A stretch of DNA of 64,000 bases from Staphylococcus piscifermentans (GCF_900186985.1 NZ_LT906447.1:1116001-1180000); one strand, 5' to 3'; counted from the first letter of the stretch, positions 39,665 through 50,823 are shown. The notes: generated by a model from the sequence alone, not told the origin. A program made the numbers and translations.

Positions 39665-41191
39665 ATGGCGAGTTCAATTGTATTAAAGTTACTGAATATT
39701 ACGCATTACTATCGCAAAAAGAATCGAAAAAAATGGTATCTGCCTTATGGTTATGATGCTGAAGATATCGAGTTGAACAACGTGTCACTCTATCTGTATC
39801 AAGGGGAATCGTTAGGTGTTATTGGTGAGCCAGGGGCTTCCAAAACCTTAATCGGCAGAATCTTAGCTGGAGAAGTTGTCCCCGATAAAGGGCGTATAAG
39901 TCGTTCAGGCAGTTTATTTTTCGGAGATTTGGAAGACAAACATCTGCATGAAGAATCGGTTGAAGCTTATGTTCAAAATGCAGTAGAATTATTTACATAT
40001 AAAGAATCTGGTCATAAAACAGAGCAAATTATCCGATATGCAGGCCTTCAAGATTTAAAAGAAACCTCGGTGTTCAAATTATCGGATCGGCAATATGCAC
40101 AATTGATTTTCAGTTTAGCCAGGACCTCAAAAGCAGATATTATCATTTTCAATCATGTGCTTCATTGTTTAGATGAAACCTTCCTAGAGCGTGCTTCAGA
40201 GCTGTCTGACGACTATATTGATAACGATTTGACTCTTATCACGATTGATGATGATTTAGATGTTATTCGCAATGTCAGCAATTATGTGGTGTGGATTTCA
40301 CATGGTCAAGTGCGTATGGAAGGGGCGTTGAGCAGAGTACTTCCGGCCTTTACAGAACATGAAAATGACAGAAAATCTTTAGAAACTGAAGAGGAAAAGA
40401 AAAATTTTGATGTCGATTGGAAAAAGAAACGTACACGCATACCAGAGATGTCTTATAATTTCCGAAGAGTAGAACGTTACAAACATGCAAAGCCGACGCA
40501 ATTTCTATCTAGAATCATCGGTTGGAGTATTGCACTGGCAATCGGATTTATTATTACAGCAGCGCTATTATTTACGAATCAAGGTATTGTACATTTCTCT
40601 CAGAATGCTGAACAAACCAAGTTGCAAGCAAATAAAAAGCAAACATTTGAAGATAAGCTGTCATATGGTATTGTGACTGAGTCAGAACTCAATGTAAAAG
40701 CTGAAAATGGAGATAGCGAATTAAAAATTCCTAGATATGCTTTGTTAACGATTACGGGTGAAAACGATAATAAATATCGTATTGTAGTAGATGATCATAA
40801 TTACATCACGAAAAAAGGGGATATTCGCTATTTTAATCCCGCTGGTTTATATGAAACACATAGCAAAGACAGCTTAGAAAAATATATGAAATCGAATTAT
40901 ATTAATTATATTGATTTCTACAATAGTCATTTAGGTCAGTCTAAGAATAAAGCCGAAAAATCTTTAGTACCTGAAAAAGAAAGCCGCTTTGTTGAGCAAG
41001 TCACACAACAACCAGTCAGCATGCTTTATAATGATTCGAAACATTTAACTGGGTTTGTCTATCCAATGGTGAACAAAGATAAATTTAAAAAAGAATTTAA
41101 TGTTCAAAACGATATTTGGATTTGCAAATCTGGAAAAGGTTATTTTGTAGCTGATATGAAAAATAACAAATGGATTTATATAGAATTGTAG
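39665..41191 (+). CDS. TagH-like protein with degenerate ABC ATPase domain and extracytoplasmic C-terminal domain
   Basis: A 508-residue protein with an ABC-ATPase-like domain (1-225), a charged linker, one membrane helix (281-303) and about 200 extracytoplasmic residues, the architecture of TagH, the ATPase of the wall teichoic acid exporter TagGH. Every catalytic motif is altered: Walker A is GEPGASKT (54-61, serine for the last glycine), Walker B is IIIFNH (asparagine-histidine 163-164 instead of aspartate-glutamate), the signature is LSDRQ (139-143) and the switch histidine is replaced by aspartate in LITIDDD. It is unlikely to hydrolyse ATP. Paired with a TagG-like permease 10 bases downstream. 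Function unknown; I infer a regulatory or structural role in surface polymer export. Confidence 0.75.
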   Translation: MASSIVLKLLNITHYYRKKNRKKWYLPYGYDAEDIELNNVSLYLYQGESLGVIGEPGASKTLIGRILAGEVVPDKGRISRSGSLFFGDLEDKHLHEESVEAYVQNAVELFTYKESGHKTEQIIRYAGLQDLKETSVFKLSDRQYAQLIFSLARTSKADIIIFNHVLHCLDETFLERASELSDDYIDNDLTLITIDDDLDVIRNVSNYVVWISHGQVRMEGALSRVLPAFTEHENDRKSLETEEEKKNFDVDWKKKRTRIPEMSYNFRRVERYKHAKPTQFLSRIIGWSIALAIGFIITAALLFTNQGIVHFSQNAEQTKLQANKKQTFEDKLSYGIVTESELNVKAENGDSELKIPRYALLTITGENDNKYRIVVDDHNYITKKGDIRYFNPAGLYETHSKDSLEKYMKSNYINYIDFYNSHLGQSKNKAEKSLVPEKESRFVEQVTQQPVSMLYNDSKHLTGFVYPMVNKDKFKKEFNVQNDIWICKSGKGYFVADMKNNKWIYIEL

Positions 41192-41201
41192 GTGAAGCGT
41201 T

Positions 41202-42053
41202 ATGATAGATAAAATGATTAATAATACAATTAACTTTTACCACAGCTTACCGCAATTATTGAGACATCTTAGCGGCAGTTTAAAAAGAAACTGGAAATGG
41301 TTAGTTATTCCATTAGTAACATCGATTATTTTATTGATTGCTATGTTGATAGGCTTTAAAGCGAGTAAAACGACTGAAGAGACACAAGCAATTTGGTACT
41401 ATCGATACATCGGATTGATTACACTTATTTGGACACTCGCTACACTTTATTTCAATACCATGCGTTATCGCAGAGATTACTTTGAATATAAAAATTTCGA
41501 TTATCCAGCTTCGTTTAAAACAATTATTTATACACTGATATTCTCAGTAGGTATGATTATTTCCATCAGTATTGTGGTAATAGTCAAACCAGTGAACTTA
41601 GATAGTTCATTTATAGCACTCGCCTTCTACTGGATAATGTGGAATATCTTTATCATACTTACATCGCAAGTATTGGGCTTAATACGGATGATTAGCCATT
41701 ATCGTATATTTGACATCACTTTATATTTTGTGTTCGCTTTAATGGTTGTTACGGTACCGATTCTGTATATACCATCTGAAAAACCTTCATTAGTGATGCA
41801 TATTCTTATGTTGAATCCATTGTTCTACTTGGTTTCAGGAATAGAAGAAGCGGTAATTATAGGAATTAATAGTTTAGGCAATTTACCATATCATTTTTAT
41901 TTCTTGGTTTGGGTCGGTATCGCTGCTTTATTATTATATATTTTCCGTCCATATATTGCATACGAGAAATTCAGAATGACACGCACACGTTCTATTCATT
42001 TAAAAAATACAGCAGAACCGGAAAAAGTAAAATCCACAAATATTACAGACTAA
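41202..42053 (+). CDS. TagG-like ABC-2 type permease
   Basis: A 283-residue integral membrane protein with six predicted helices (about 33-51, 69-85, 106-128, 139-160, 170-190, 236-256) and cytoplasmic ends, the layout of ABC-2 permeases that export teichoic acids or O-antigens (TagG/Wzm). The stretch LMLNPLFYLVSGIEEAVIIG near 204-223 resembles the conserved NPL-FY segment of that family. It follows the degenerate TagH-like gene with an AGGTGAAG box, and the two end at a terminator. The degenerate partner makes active transport doubtful. Confidence 0.72.
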   Translation: MIDKMINNTINFYHSLPQLLRHLSGSLKRNWKWLVIPLVTSIILLIAMLIGFKASKTTEETQAIWYYRYIGLITLIWTLATLYFNTMRYRRDYFEYKNFDYPASFKTIIYTLIFSVGMIISISIVVIVKPVNLDSSFIALAFYWIMWNIFIILTSQVLGLIRMISHYRIFDITLYFVFALMVVTVPILYIPSEKPSLVMHILMLNPLFYLVSGIEEAVIIGINSLGNLPYHFYFLVWVGIAALLLYIFRPYIAYEKFRMTRTRSIHLKNTAEPEKVKSTNITD

Positions 42054-42095
42054 AAAATTGGGCTGGGACAAATTCATGTCCCAGCCCAATTTGTT
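42051..42095. terminator. Bidirectional terminator with the consensus GGGACA hairpin
   Basis: Perfect 15-bp stem AATTGGGCTGGGACA (42056-42070) / TGTCCCAGCCCAATT (42077-42091), loop AATTCA, A's before and T's after. This is the cleanest copy of the hairpin family in the window. Confidence 0.88.
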
Positions 42096-42102
42096 GAACT
42101 AG

Positions 42103-43086
42103 TTAATGTGCATAGAGTTTTTTCATTAATTTCTGTTCACTGAACACCCAACCTGTATAGGAATGGGTAATGTGCATATCTTTATCTAAATGGGCAATCG
42201 CTACAAAGGAATAATGGTCATTTTTGAGATATCTTAAATCAATAAATCTTACCTCATAAATGTTATCACTAAGCTTTTTAGCATCCCAACGATAAATTGA
42301 GGAAAAGTTTAAAAATGCTTTGATATTAGGATCTTTTCTTAAAGCAGTCATTAATGCTTCATCCGGAAACTCTTGACGCTTTACTTTATCAGCAAAGACA
42401 ATGTTTCTGCCGTAACTTTTTCCGACATAATCATGAGTAGCCGTTTGTACAGCTACACGCCATTCCATAAATTTAATGGTCGGAGCGACAAAGACTTTAA
42501 CTAAATGAGCTTTGTCTTGGCTGCTGACCATACGCAGTACTTGCTTTTTAATCGCAGAGCGAAAAATAAAGCGGACCACATAATAAAAGAAAAGAATTAC
42601 AAAGATTGGAATAAATACTGCATATGCATTTAAACCGAAAGCCCACAGCACAATACCGAGACACCATAAGATAAAGATATAAGGGTCAAATGTATTGATA
42701 ACACTCAGCTGAATCCACTTATTCGAAAATGGCCGTAATGCTTGGGTACCATAGGAGTTGAAAATATCCACGAAAACATGGAGAAACACTCCTAATTGTG
42801 CCCAAAGCCAAATATGCAGAGGGTTGACACCTTGTGAAAAGGTAAATATTAATAAAGTAATTAATATTGGCCATAGAATTGTGAAAGGGATTGAATGTGT
42901 AATTCCCCTATGATTAGATATATAGGCAGCGTTATTTTTTAATTTTAATACAGTATCGCTGTCAGGAACTAGAGAACTGGCAATTAATGTAGTTGCGGCC
43001 ACTCCAAAATGACCTGACATAGATGGGTCATGCATCGCTAAAGCAGTGAGGCCAATACCCATAACTATATGTGTTCCAGTATCCAT
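42103..43086 (-). CDS. YfhP-like membrane-bound metal-dependent hydrolase (DUF457)
   Basis: A 327-residue protein with several membrane segments in residues 1-185 and a soluble C-terminal domain. The metal-binding pattern of the YdjM/DUF457 family is seen in MDTGTHIVMG (residue 1-10, histidine 6), SLVPDSDTVLKL and SNHRGITHSIPF near 57-68. Bacillus YfhP lies beside mutY as here and controls yfhQ/mutY and fhuD-type genes by report; catalysis is unproven. Divergent from mutY with a 100-base promoter gap. ATG 43086. Confidence 0.85.
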   Translation of the reverse strand: MDTGTHIVMGIGLTALAMHDPSMSGHFGVAATTLIASSLVPDSDTVLKLKNNAAYISNHRGITHSIPFTILWPILITLLIFTFSQGVNPLHIWLWAQLGVFLHVFVDIFNSYGTQALRPFSNKWIQLSVINTFDPYIFILWCLGIVLWAFGLNAYAVFIPIFVILFFYYVVRFIFRSAIKKQVLRMVSSQDKAHLVKVFVAPTIKFMEWRVAVQTATHDYVGKSYGRNIVFADKVKRQEFPDEALMTALRKDPNIKAFLNFSSIYRWDAKKLSDNIYEVRFIDLRYLKNDHYSFVAIAHLDKDMHITHSYTGWVFSEQKLMKKLYAH

Positions 43087-43187
43087 AATTGTTCACTCAT
43101 TTCAAATAGTCTTACTTCTATTATAAATGATAAACTTGAATAACAAAATTGATAAACCTGTATTATCAAAAGGAGCCGTACAAAGAG

Positions 43188-44246
43188 ATGTTGCATCAGA
43201 AAACTTTTAAAGAAGATATATTAAATTGGTTTGAAACGGATCAAAGAGCCATGCCTTGGAGAGAGACCACCAATCCATATTATATTTGGATCAGCGAAGT
43301 TATGCTTCAGCAAACACAAGTTAAAACAGTAATCGACTATTATCACCGCTTTACAAAAAGATTTCCAACTGTTGAAGACTTAAGTGAAGCCAAGCAAGAT
43401 GAGGTGCTTAAATACTGGGAAGGACTAGGTTATTATAGTCGAGCCCGCAACTTCCACACTGCTATTCAAGAAGTAGCTGCTGAATATAACGGGAAAGTTC
43501 CAGATAATCCCGAAGAATTTGAAAAATTAAAAGGAGTAGGTCCCTATACGAAAGCAGCGGTTATGAGCATTGCATTCGATTTGCCTTTGCCTACTGTTGA
43601 CGGAAATGTCTTTCGTGTGTGGTCTCGCTTAAATAATGATTTCAGTGATACAGCTAAACAATCAACTAGAAAGGCATTTGAAAGCGAATTGTTACCCTAT
43701 GTGGAAACGCAGGCGGGTCAATTCAACCAAGCCATGATGGAATTGGGCGCTTTGATTTGCACGCCTAAGTCACCGTTATGTTTATTTTGTCCTGTACAGT
43801 CTCATTGCGAAGCCTTTAATGAGGGTACTGTGGAAGAACTTCCGATAAAGACTAAAAAAATTAAAAAGAAAACGATTCAACAAGATTGCTTTGTGATAAA
43901 AAATGAAAATAATGAATACTTAATTGAACAAAGACAAGCCAAATTACTTAATGGAATGTGGGAGTTTCCTATGTTTGAAAAAGGCAGCAGCCAAGAAAAA
44001 CTTGAAGCATTACTAGGAAGTAATATTAACCTTCCTGCTAAAGCGGCTTATCAATTAAAACATCAATTTACGCACTTAACTTGGAATATTAACGTCTACG
44101 AACTGGCGAATTCTGTTCAATCTAATCAGATTAATACCGATGAACATTATTGCTGGATGGACTTAAAAGACAGAAATCAATTTAATTTCCCCGCTTCTAT
44201 GCATAAAATACTCAATCATTTTGAGGGCCGAAACACCCAAAACTGA
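43188..44246 (+). CDS. mutY: A/G-specific adenine DNA glycosylase
   Basis: Removes adenine opposite 8-oxoguanine. The 352-residue protein shows the catalytic glutamate 37 in ISEVMLQQTQV, helix-hairpin-helix KLKGVGPYTKAAV near 114-126, catalytic aspartate 138 in TVDGNVFRVW, an iron-sulfur group C-x6-C-x2-C-x5-C (CTPKSPLCLFCPVQSHC) near 193-209, and a NUDIX-like C-terminal domain reading the oxidised base. ATG 43188 fits the family start though the AAGGAG box is 13 bases away; codons upstream in frame lack similarity. Confidence 0.95.
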   Translation: MLHQKTFKEDILNWFETDQRAMPWRETTNPYYIWISEVMLQQTQVKTVIDYYHRFTKRFPTVEDLSEAKQDEVLKYWEGLGYYSRARNFHTAIQEVAAEYNGKVPDNPEEFEKLKGVGPYTKAAVMSIAFDLPLPTVDGNVFRVWSRLNNDFSDTAKQSTRKAFESELLPYVETQAGQFNQAMMELGALICTPKSPLCLFCPVQSHCEAFNEGTVEELPIKTKKIKKKTIQQDCFVIKNENNEYLIEQRQAKLLNGMWEFPMFEKGSSQEKLEALLGSNINLPAKAAYQLKHQFTHLTWNINVYELANSVQSNQINTDEHYCWMDLKDRNQFNFPASMHKILNHFEGRNTQN

Positions 44247-44284
44247 GTTGAACCCACCTTTATGTTATAATTGGTTTTGTGTAA

Positions 44285-44854
<570 letters not shown>

Positions 44855-45024
44855 GGCAAAGCAGATTTCTTTATTCTGTATCTAATATTTCATTATAATG
44901 ATATCATTATTGCTTACGGTAATTTAACGGGGTATGAACTATAGCTTAGCAAAGCGCAGTTCTACCTCGTTGATTTTTGGAATCATATGTTTAGAAAAGT
45001 AGGTCAAGGGAGGATAAAACTATA

Positions 45025-46761
45025 ATGATACGCAGATATCTTAAATTTGTTAAACCTTATAAATGGCGTATCGTAGCGACAATAATCATTGGGATTATCA
45101 AATTCGGTATTCCGATGTTGATACCACTATTAATCAAGTATGTTATTGATGGTGTTATCAATAATCATGATTTATCAATGCATGACAAAGGAATGCGTTT
45201 AATTATTTCAATAGGTATCGCTTTATTTATTTTTGCAGTGGTACGACCACCTATTGAATATGCAAGACAATATTTAGCACAATGGACAAGTAATAAGATA
45301 CTTTACGATATACGTAAGAGACTTTACGATCACTTGCAAGCATTGAGTGCACGCTTCTATTCAAATAATAAGGCAGGGGAAGTTATTTCTCGTGTCATTA
45401 ATGACGTAGAGCAGACTAAAGATTTTATCTTGACTGGGCTCATGAATATTTGGTTAGATTGCGTGACCATTATCATTGCACTTTCTATTATGTTCTTTTT
45501 AGATGTCAAACTAACATTAGCTGCAATGTTCATCTTCCCGTTTTATATTTTAACTGTATATTACTTCTTTGGAAGATTACGTGGATTAACTAGAGAACGT
45601 TCTCAAGCTTTAGCAGAAGTTCAAGGTTTTTTACATGAAAGAGTCCAAGGAATTTCAGTAATTAAAAGTTTTGCGATAGAACGAAATGAAGCGGAGAATT
45701 TTGATAAACGCAATAGACATTTCTTACATCGTGCCTTCAGACATACACGTTGGAATGCTTATTCTTTCGCAGCAATCAATACTGTTACCGATTTAGGTCC
45801 TATTATCGTAATAGGTGTCGGAGGTTATTTAGCAGTCAATGGTTCAATTACAGTAGGGACTTTAGCGGCATTTGTAGGATACTTAGAACAATTATTCGGT
45901 CCGCTTCGTCGTCTGGTTTCATCATTTACTACTTTAACGCAAAGTTTTGCTTCGATGGACCGTGTGTTCCAATTGCTTGATGAAGATTATGATGTGAAAG
46001 ATGAACCGTATGCGAAACCTATTACAATTGAACACGGTAATATTGATATTCAGAATGTTTCATTCCGCTATAATCAATACGCACCGAAAGTATTGGATGA
46101 TATTTCCTTAAAAGTAAATCAAGGTGAAACAGTCGCCTTTGTAGGAATGTCTGGTGGCGGGAAATCAACTTTAATTAATTTAATTCCTAGATTTTATGAT
46201 GCCACAGAAGGTGTCATTACCATCGACAAACATCCTGTTAAAGATTTCTTGCTTTCCAGCTTACGTAATCAGATAGGACTAGTGCAGCAAGATAATATTT
46301 TATTCTCAGATACTATCAGAGAAAATATTTTACTTGGTAAGCCTGGTGCCAGTGATGAAGAAGTGATTGAGGCAGCTAAACTAGCCAATGCTCATGACTT
46401 TATTATGAGTTTAACTGATGGATATGAAACTGAAGTAGGGGAACGCGGTGTCAAACTTTCAGGAGGACAGAAACAACGTATTTCTCTTGCAAGAATTTTC
46501 TTGAATAACCCGCCAATCATTATACTAGACGAAGCAACAAGTGCTTTAGACTTAGAAAGTGAAGCTATTATTCAAGAAGCTTTAGCACATCTTAGTGAAA
46601 ATAGAACTACTTTAATTGTTGCGCATCGTCTTTCAACTATTACCCACGCTGATAAAATAGTAGTAGTTGAAAACGGACGTATTATTGAAACTGGCACGCA
46701 TCAAGAATTGCTCGCAAAACAAGGTGCTTATCACCACCTTTACACAATTCAAGATTTATAA
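45025..46761 (+). CDS. Multidrug-type ABC exporter, Sav1866 family
   Basis: Homodimeric half-transporter with six membrane helices (about 15-300) fused to an ATPase domain; the S. aureus counterpart Sav1866 was the model structure for multidrug ABC exporters and has the same 578-residue length. Walker A is [11 protein letters not shown] near 373-383, the Q loop is GLVQQDN, the signature is KLSGGQKQR near 477-485, Walker B is [12 protein letters not shown] near 498-509, and the switch histidine is in VAHRLST. The substrate is not known; drug and dye transport was shown for the relative. Preceded by 170 bases of intergenic DNA and ended by a bidirectional terminator. Confidence 0.96.
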   Translation: MIRRYLKFVKPYKWRIVATIIIGIIKFGIPMLIPLLIKYVIDGVINNHDLSMHDKGMRLIISIGIALFIFAVVRPPIEYARQYLAQWTSNKILYDIRKRLYDHLQALSARFYSNNKAGEVISRVINDVEQTKDFILTGLMNIWLDCVTIIIALSIMFFLDVKLTLAAMFIFPFYILTVYYFFGRLRGLTRERSQALAEVQGFLHERVQGISVIKSFAIERNEAENFDKRNRHFLHRAFRHTRWNAYSFAAINTVTDLGPIIVIGVGGYLAVNGSITVGTLAAFVGYLEQLFGPLRRLVSSFTTLTQSFASMDRVFQLLDEDYDVKDEPYAKPITIEHGNIDIQNVSFRYNQYAPKVLDDISLKVNQGETVAFVGMSGGGKSTLINLIPRFYDATEGVITIDKHPVKDFLLSSLRNQIGLVQQDNILFSDTIRENILLGKPGASDEEVIEAAKLANAHDFIMSLTDGYETEVGERGVKLSGGQKQRISLARIFLNNPPIIILDEATSALDLESEAIIQEALAHLSENRTTLIVAHRLSTITHADKIVVVENGRIIETGTHQELLAKQGAYHHLYTIQDL

Positions 46762-46763
46762 AA

Positions 46764-46808
46764 AGAAGGAGTATGACCACCTGGTTAAAGGGGGCATACT
46801 CCTTTTTG
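46764..46808. terminator. Bidirectional terminator, ABC exporter / FUSC-type gene 2
   Basis: Stem AAGGAGTATG (46766-46775) / CATACTCCTT (46795-46804), with inner ACC-GGT-like pairing, and a T run. Between convergent genes. Confidence 0.8.
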
Positions 46809-46811
46809 CTT

Positions 46812-47912
46812 CTATAAATCTAAATCTTCATCATCAATATCAATATCTGAATCATCTCGATGATATTCAAAATAACTTAATACAAGACGATCTAAATGTT
46901 CTAAATCATAACTGAACTCTTCAATGGCTGAGATAATCTGTAACAAATTGGAAACAGAGTAATCTGACTCGTTTTTCTTATCCACCATTTCACGTCTGAA
47001 AGCTTCCATTAATTCTAATTTCTGAGGATTATCTACAGATGATTGGAAGTTTTCGAAATCATAACGCGCTTTTTGGGCGATACTCAACATTATCTGGTCA
47101 TACGAAGTCATTAAATCATCGAGCTCTAATTTAATTTGCAGCATTAAATCATTGCTGACTTGATGCAAATCATTTTGATAGCGATGCATTCTTCTTAATA
47201 CATCGTATGCGCGTCTTGTAGTAATAACGACCTGTCTAAAGATAATCTTTTTACGATTCAATTCAGGCAAGTTCTTTTTAAACATCGTGCGCTCTTCTTT
47301 GTAATAATCGAAAAGCTGTTCTAAATTTTGTATGCGATTTTTGATAGACTGTGTATCTTCTTTAACGTGATGATATTCTGTCGTATCATTCAACACCAGT
47401 TTAATCCATTTGAAAATATCATTAGCGATATTCATAGAATTATAATAGAGTTTAGTCTCATATTTAGGTGGAAAGAAAGCTACATTAACAATAAATGAAC
47501 TGAAAACCCCTATCATTACTAGAACGAAGCGAAAGAACGCTGCAGCATAGAAATTGCCTGTAGTACCGCCTTGTCCCATGATGATCAGCGCGGTTACGGT
47601 AGCTAAGGTTGCCACATGTTGAAGTTTAAATTGGAACAACATAGCAATAAGTATAATTACCGTTGCTCCCATTATAATAATATTATCTCCGAACAAGGCC
47701 ACCATGATTACAGCTAGAATCGCACCGATGACATTACCTTGAAATTGGTCTTTAATAGTTTTATAGGAACGATAAACACTTGGTTGCATGGCAACAATTG
47801 CACCAATACCTGCTACGGTAGGTAACCCAGCACTTTTTGGAAGTAAAGATGCAATCAGCATCGCAAGGACAATTGCAATACCGGTCTTAAATATTCTGGC
47901 ACCTAATTTCAA
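46812..47912 (-). CDS. Aromatic acid exporter family protein (DUF939/FUSC type), copy 2
   Basis: A 366-residue protein with four to five N-terminal membrane segments (about 8-150) and a long helical cytoplasmic domain ending in a very acidic tail, DDSDIDIDDEDLDL. AIVAMQPSVYRSYKTIKDQFQGN (around 38-60, seen as two blocks) matches the conserved region of the family and of the paralogue at 24981-25967, but the two proteins have diverged strongly. Substrate unknown. Start ATG 47912 with AAAGGAGC upstream on the minus strand. Its neighbour hemL2 is on the same strand. Confidence 0.8.
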   Translation of the reverse strand: MKLGARIFKTGIAIVLAMLIASLLPKSAGLPTVAGIGAIVAMQPSVYRSYKTIKDQFQGNVIGAILAVIMVALFGDNIIIMGATVIILIAMLFQFKLQHVATLATVTALIIMGQGGTTGNFYAAAFFRFVLVMIGVFSSFIVNVAFFPPKYETKLYYNSMNIANDIFKWIKLVLNDTTEYHHVKEDTQSIKNRIQNLEQLFDYYKEERTMFKKNLPELNRKKIIFRQVVITTRRAYDVLRRMHRYQNDLHQVSNDLMLQIKLELDDLMTSYDQIMLSIAQKARYDFENFQSSVDNPQKLELMEAFRREMVDKKNESDYSVSNLLQIISAIEEFSYDLEHLDRLVLSYFEYHRDDSDIDIDDEDLDL

Positions 47913-48021
47913 ATTATTTGTGCTCCTTTTTTACTATTTATGCACGGTGTTATGCCGAAATTCCTTTCAACAATAATAACGTATAATAAAGTTATACAAT
48001 GATTGGATATGAATTTCAAGT

Positions 48022-49311
48022 TTATTTCATTTGTGAAAAAGCGTAGTCAGCAGCACGTAATGTTTCTTCGATATCTGCATCGGTATGTTCAGTTGTTAAG
48101 AACCATGCTTCGAATTTTGAAGGTGCAAGGTTAATACCTTGATGCAGCATTAATTTGAAGAATTTAGCAAACGCATCGCCGTCTGCATTTTCTGCTTGGT
48201 CATAGTGTGTGACTTTTTCATCTGTGAAATAAAGTGTTAATGAACCATAAACTCGGTTAATTGTGGCAGTGATACCATGTTTTTCAATTAATTCGTTTAA
48301 ACCGTCTTCTAATTTTTTACCTAACCGATCTAATTCTTCATAAACGCCATCTTGTTCTAATACTTCTAATAGCGCGATGCCAGCTTTCATTGAAAGAGGA
48401 TTTCCTGCCATTGTACCAGCTTGATATGCAGGTCCTAATGGTGCGACTTGCTCCATAATATCTTGACGACCGCCGTAACCGCCGATTGGTAAACCTCCAC
48501 CTACAATTTTGCCGAAAGCAGTTAGGTCAGGATAGACGTTTAGCAAGTCTTGAGCTGCGCCATAATGGAAACGAAAAGCTGTGATAACTTCATCATATAC
48601 AACTAAACCGCCGTATTCGTGTGTAATGTCGTTAACTGCTTCTAAGAAACCAGGTTTAGGTTCTACCATTCCGAAGTTGCCGACGATTGGTTCTACTAAT
48701 ACTGCAGCGACTTCATTACCCCAATGTTCCATTGCTTCTTTATATGCTTCGATATCATTGAAAGGTACTGTAATCACTTCTTGAGCAACGCTTTTAGGCA
48801 CGCCAGCTGAGTCTGGAGAACCTAATTGAGAAGGGCCGCTTCCTGCAGCAACTAATACTAAATCTGAATGCCCATGATAAGAACCAGCAAATTTAATAAT
48901 TTTATTGCGGTTAGTATAAGCACGTGCTACACGGATAGTAGTCATTACAGCTTCAGTACCTGAGTTCACAAAACGCATTTTTTCTAATGATGGAATAGCT
49001 TCACGTAATTTTTTAGCAAATTCGATTTCAAGTTCTGTCGGAGTACCATATAACACGCCTTTAGCTGCTTGTTCTTGAATTGCTTTAGTGATATGAGGAT
49101 GTGCATGTCCAGTGATAATAGGGCCATATGCTTGCAGGTAGTCAATATAGCGATTTCCATCTACGTCATATAAATATTGACCTTTACCTTCTTTCATTAC
49201 GACAGGTGCACCTCCACCTACAGCTTTATATGAACGAGAAGGTGAATTGACACCTCCTAAAATATACTCGTCTGATAAGCTTTGAAGTCGTTCGCTTTCA
49301 GTAAATTCCAT
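48022..49311 (-). CDS. hemL2: Glutamate-1-semialdehyde 2,1-aminomutase, second type
   Basis: PLP enzyme making 5-aminolevulinate for heme from glutamate-1-semialdehyde. The 429-residue protein has [18 protein letters not shown] (about 118-135, in two blocks), the [12 protein letters not shown] aspartate that holds the PLP nitrogen, and the PLP lysine in [15 protein letters not shown] near 265. Staphylococci have two such genes, hemL in the hem operon and this one (also called gsaB). ATG 49311 follows GAGGTTG on the minus strand. Divergent from bcp. Confidence 0.92.
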   Translation of the reverse strand: MEFTESERLQSLSDEYILGGVNSPSRSYKAVGGGAPVVMKEGKGQYLYDVDGNRYIDYLQAYGPIITGHAHPHITKAIQEQAAKGVLYGTPTELEIEFAKKLREAIPSLEKMRFVNSGTEAVMTTIRVARAYTNRNKIIKFAGSYHGHSDLVLVAAGSGPSQLGSPDSAGVPKSVAQEVITVPFNDIEAYKEAMEHWGNEVAAVLVEPIVGNFGMVEPKPGFLEAVNDITHEYGGLVVYDEVITAFRFHYGAAQDLLNVYPDLTAFGKIVGGGLPIGGYGGRQDIMEQVAPLGPAYQAGTMAGNPLSMKAGIALLEVLEQDGVYEELDRLGKKLEDGLNELIEKHGITATINRVYGSLTLYFTDEKVTHYDQAENADGDAFAKFFKLMLHQGINLAPSKFEAWFLTTEHTDADIEETLRAADYAFSQMK

Positions 49312-49393
49312 GATTTATCAACCTCTTTTAATTTAATATTTACGTCTCTTATCGTATCATATAATTAACTATAACAAGAAGAAGGGTGAGCAT

Positions 49394-49849
49394 ATGTTAG
49401 AAAAAGGAGAAAAATTTCCAGAATTTGCATTAGAAAATCAAGATGGTGAAGTCATTACTAATGAAACATTAAAAGGCAGCAAAGCAATTCTTTATTTTTA
49501 TCCTAGAGATAATACACCAGGTTGTACAACAGAAGCATGTGACTTCCGAGATAATATGGCTATGTTCAATGATTTAGACATCGCTGTTTATGGAATTAGC
49601 GGAGACTCTAAGAAAAAGCATCAGAATTTTATTGCTAAGCATGATTTGAATTTTGATTTATTGGTGGATGAAGATTATAAATTAGCGGAGAAAACTGGTG
49701 TGTATCAATTGAAGAAAAGTTTTGGTAAAGAATCAATGGGTATCGTGAGAACTACATTTGTGATTGACGAAAATGGTACAGTAACCCATGTAATTGAAAA
49801 GGTAAAAGTTAAAGAACAAATGAATCAATTAAAAGAAATGCTGGGGTGA
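49394..49849 (+). CDS. bcp: Thiol peroxidase, BCP-type peroxiredoxin
   Basis: Thioredoxin-dependent reduction of hydrogen peroxide and lipid hydroperoxides. The 151-residue protein has the peroxidatic cysteine 44 and resolving cysteine 49 in PRDNTPGCTTEACDF, typical of the atypical two-cysteine BCP/PrxQ group. ATG is behind GAAGGGTGAG. The next gene overlaps its stop, and perR follows, giving a bcp-dehydrogenase-perR cluster with a peroxide-defence theme. Cytoplasmic. Confidence 0.94.
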   Translation: MLEKGEKFPEFALENQDGEVITNETLKGSKAILYFYPRDNTPGCTTEACDFRDNMAMFNDLDIAVYGISGDSKKKHQNFIAKHDLNFDLLVDEDYKLAEKTGVYQLKKSFGKESMGIVRTTFVIDENGTVTHVIEKVKVKEQMNQLKEMLG

Positions 49850-49854
49850 GAAAT

Positions 49855-50805
49855 TTGAAAGTTCTTTCATTAAATAGATTGAAAGATGCTGAAAAGCTTT
49901 TAGAAGATACTTTTCCTGATGTAGAATTTGTTTTTCGTAAAAATGTAGAGGAAATAGATGAAGCGGATAAAAAAGACGCTGAAATAGTGATTGGATACAG
50001 TGGCAAAGCTGACCAAGCATTCTTTGAAGGGATGCCGAAGTTAAGATGGGTAGCATGGTATGCAGCAGGTGTGAATAATCTTCCGTTAGACTATTTTAAG
50101 GAGAAGGATATTCTATTAACTAATGCCTCTGGAGTACATGCTAAACAGATGAGTCAATTTATCTTTGCCTATATTTTAGATGACTATAAAAAAATGGCAA
50201 TTTCAAGACGCAATCAAGATCAGAAAATATATGATTCTAAATTGACGGGTGAAAGAGTAGATGGACAAACTATTTTAATGTTAGGTACTGGTACTATTCC
50301 TCAAGCAACAGCACACTTGGCTCAAGCTTTTGGTATGACTGTTGAAGGTGTGAATACGACAGGACATCCAGTTAAAGATTTTGATCATGTTTATCCAATT
50401 AAAGATTTAGATGAAGTATTGCCGAATGCAGATATTGTAGTCAATGTTTTACCTTCAACTGCTGATACCTATCATTTACTAGGTGATAAGGAATTTAAAG
50501 CTATGAAAGATAGCGCGTTGTTTATTAATGTAGGAAGAGGCACTATTACTTCAGAACAAACATTGATAGAAGCATTGAAGAATCATCAAATCCGTCATGC
50601 TTATGCAGATGTTTTTGAAAATGAACCGTTAACAAGCGATAGTCCTTTATATGATGTTGAAAATATAACAATTACAGCGCATATTACTGGTAATTATAGA
50701 GAAAACTTTAAAGATGCTAGTAATATATTTATCAAAAATTTCAAGCATTTTCTCAATAACGGTGATGTAGTTGAGAATAAGGTGGATCTAGATAAAGGAT
50801 ATTAA
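49855..50805 (+). CDS. D-2-hydroxyacid dehydrogenase family protein
   Basis: NAD(P)-dependent oxidoreductase of 316 residues related to phosphoglycerate and glyoxylate reductases; substrate unknown. The Rossmann motif is GTGTIPQATA (about 141-150), degenerate relative to GxGxxG, with INVGRGTI holding the substrate arginine, DVFENEPL the glutamate and TAHITG the catalytic histidine. TTG 49855 has GGGGTGA 5 bases upstream, whereas the GTG at 49846 lies inside that box, so I prefer TTG. Follows bcp immediately and precedes perR by 93 bases. Confidence 0.82.
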   Translation: MKVLSLNRLKDAEKLLEDTFPDVEFVFRKNVEEIDEADKKDAEIVIGYSGKADQAFFEGMPKLRWVAWYAAGVNNLPLDYFKEKDILLTNASGVHAKQMSQFIFAYILDDYKKMAISRRNQDQKIYDSKLTGERVDGQTILMLGTGTIPQATAHLAQAFGMTVEGVNTTGHPVKDFDHVYPIKDLDEVLPNADIVVNVLPSTADTYHLLGDKEFKAMKDSALFINVGRGTITSEQTLIEALKNHQIRHAYADVFENEPLTSDSPLYDVENITITAHITGNYRENFKDASNIFIKNFKHFLNNGDVVENKVDLDKGY

Positions 50806-50823
50806 GCAAAAATTGTACAATCA

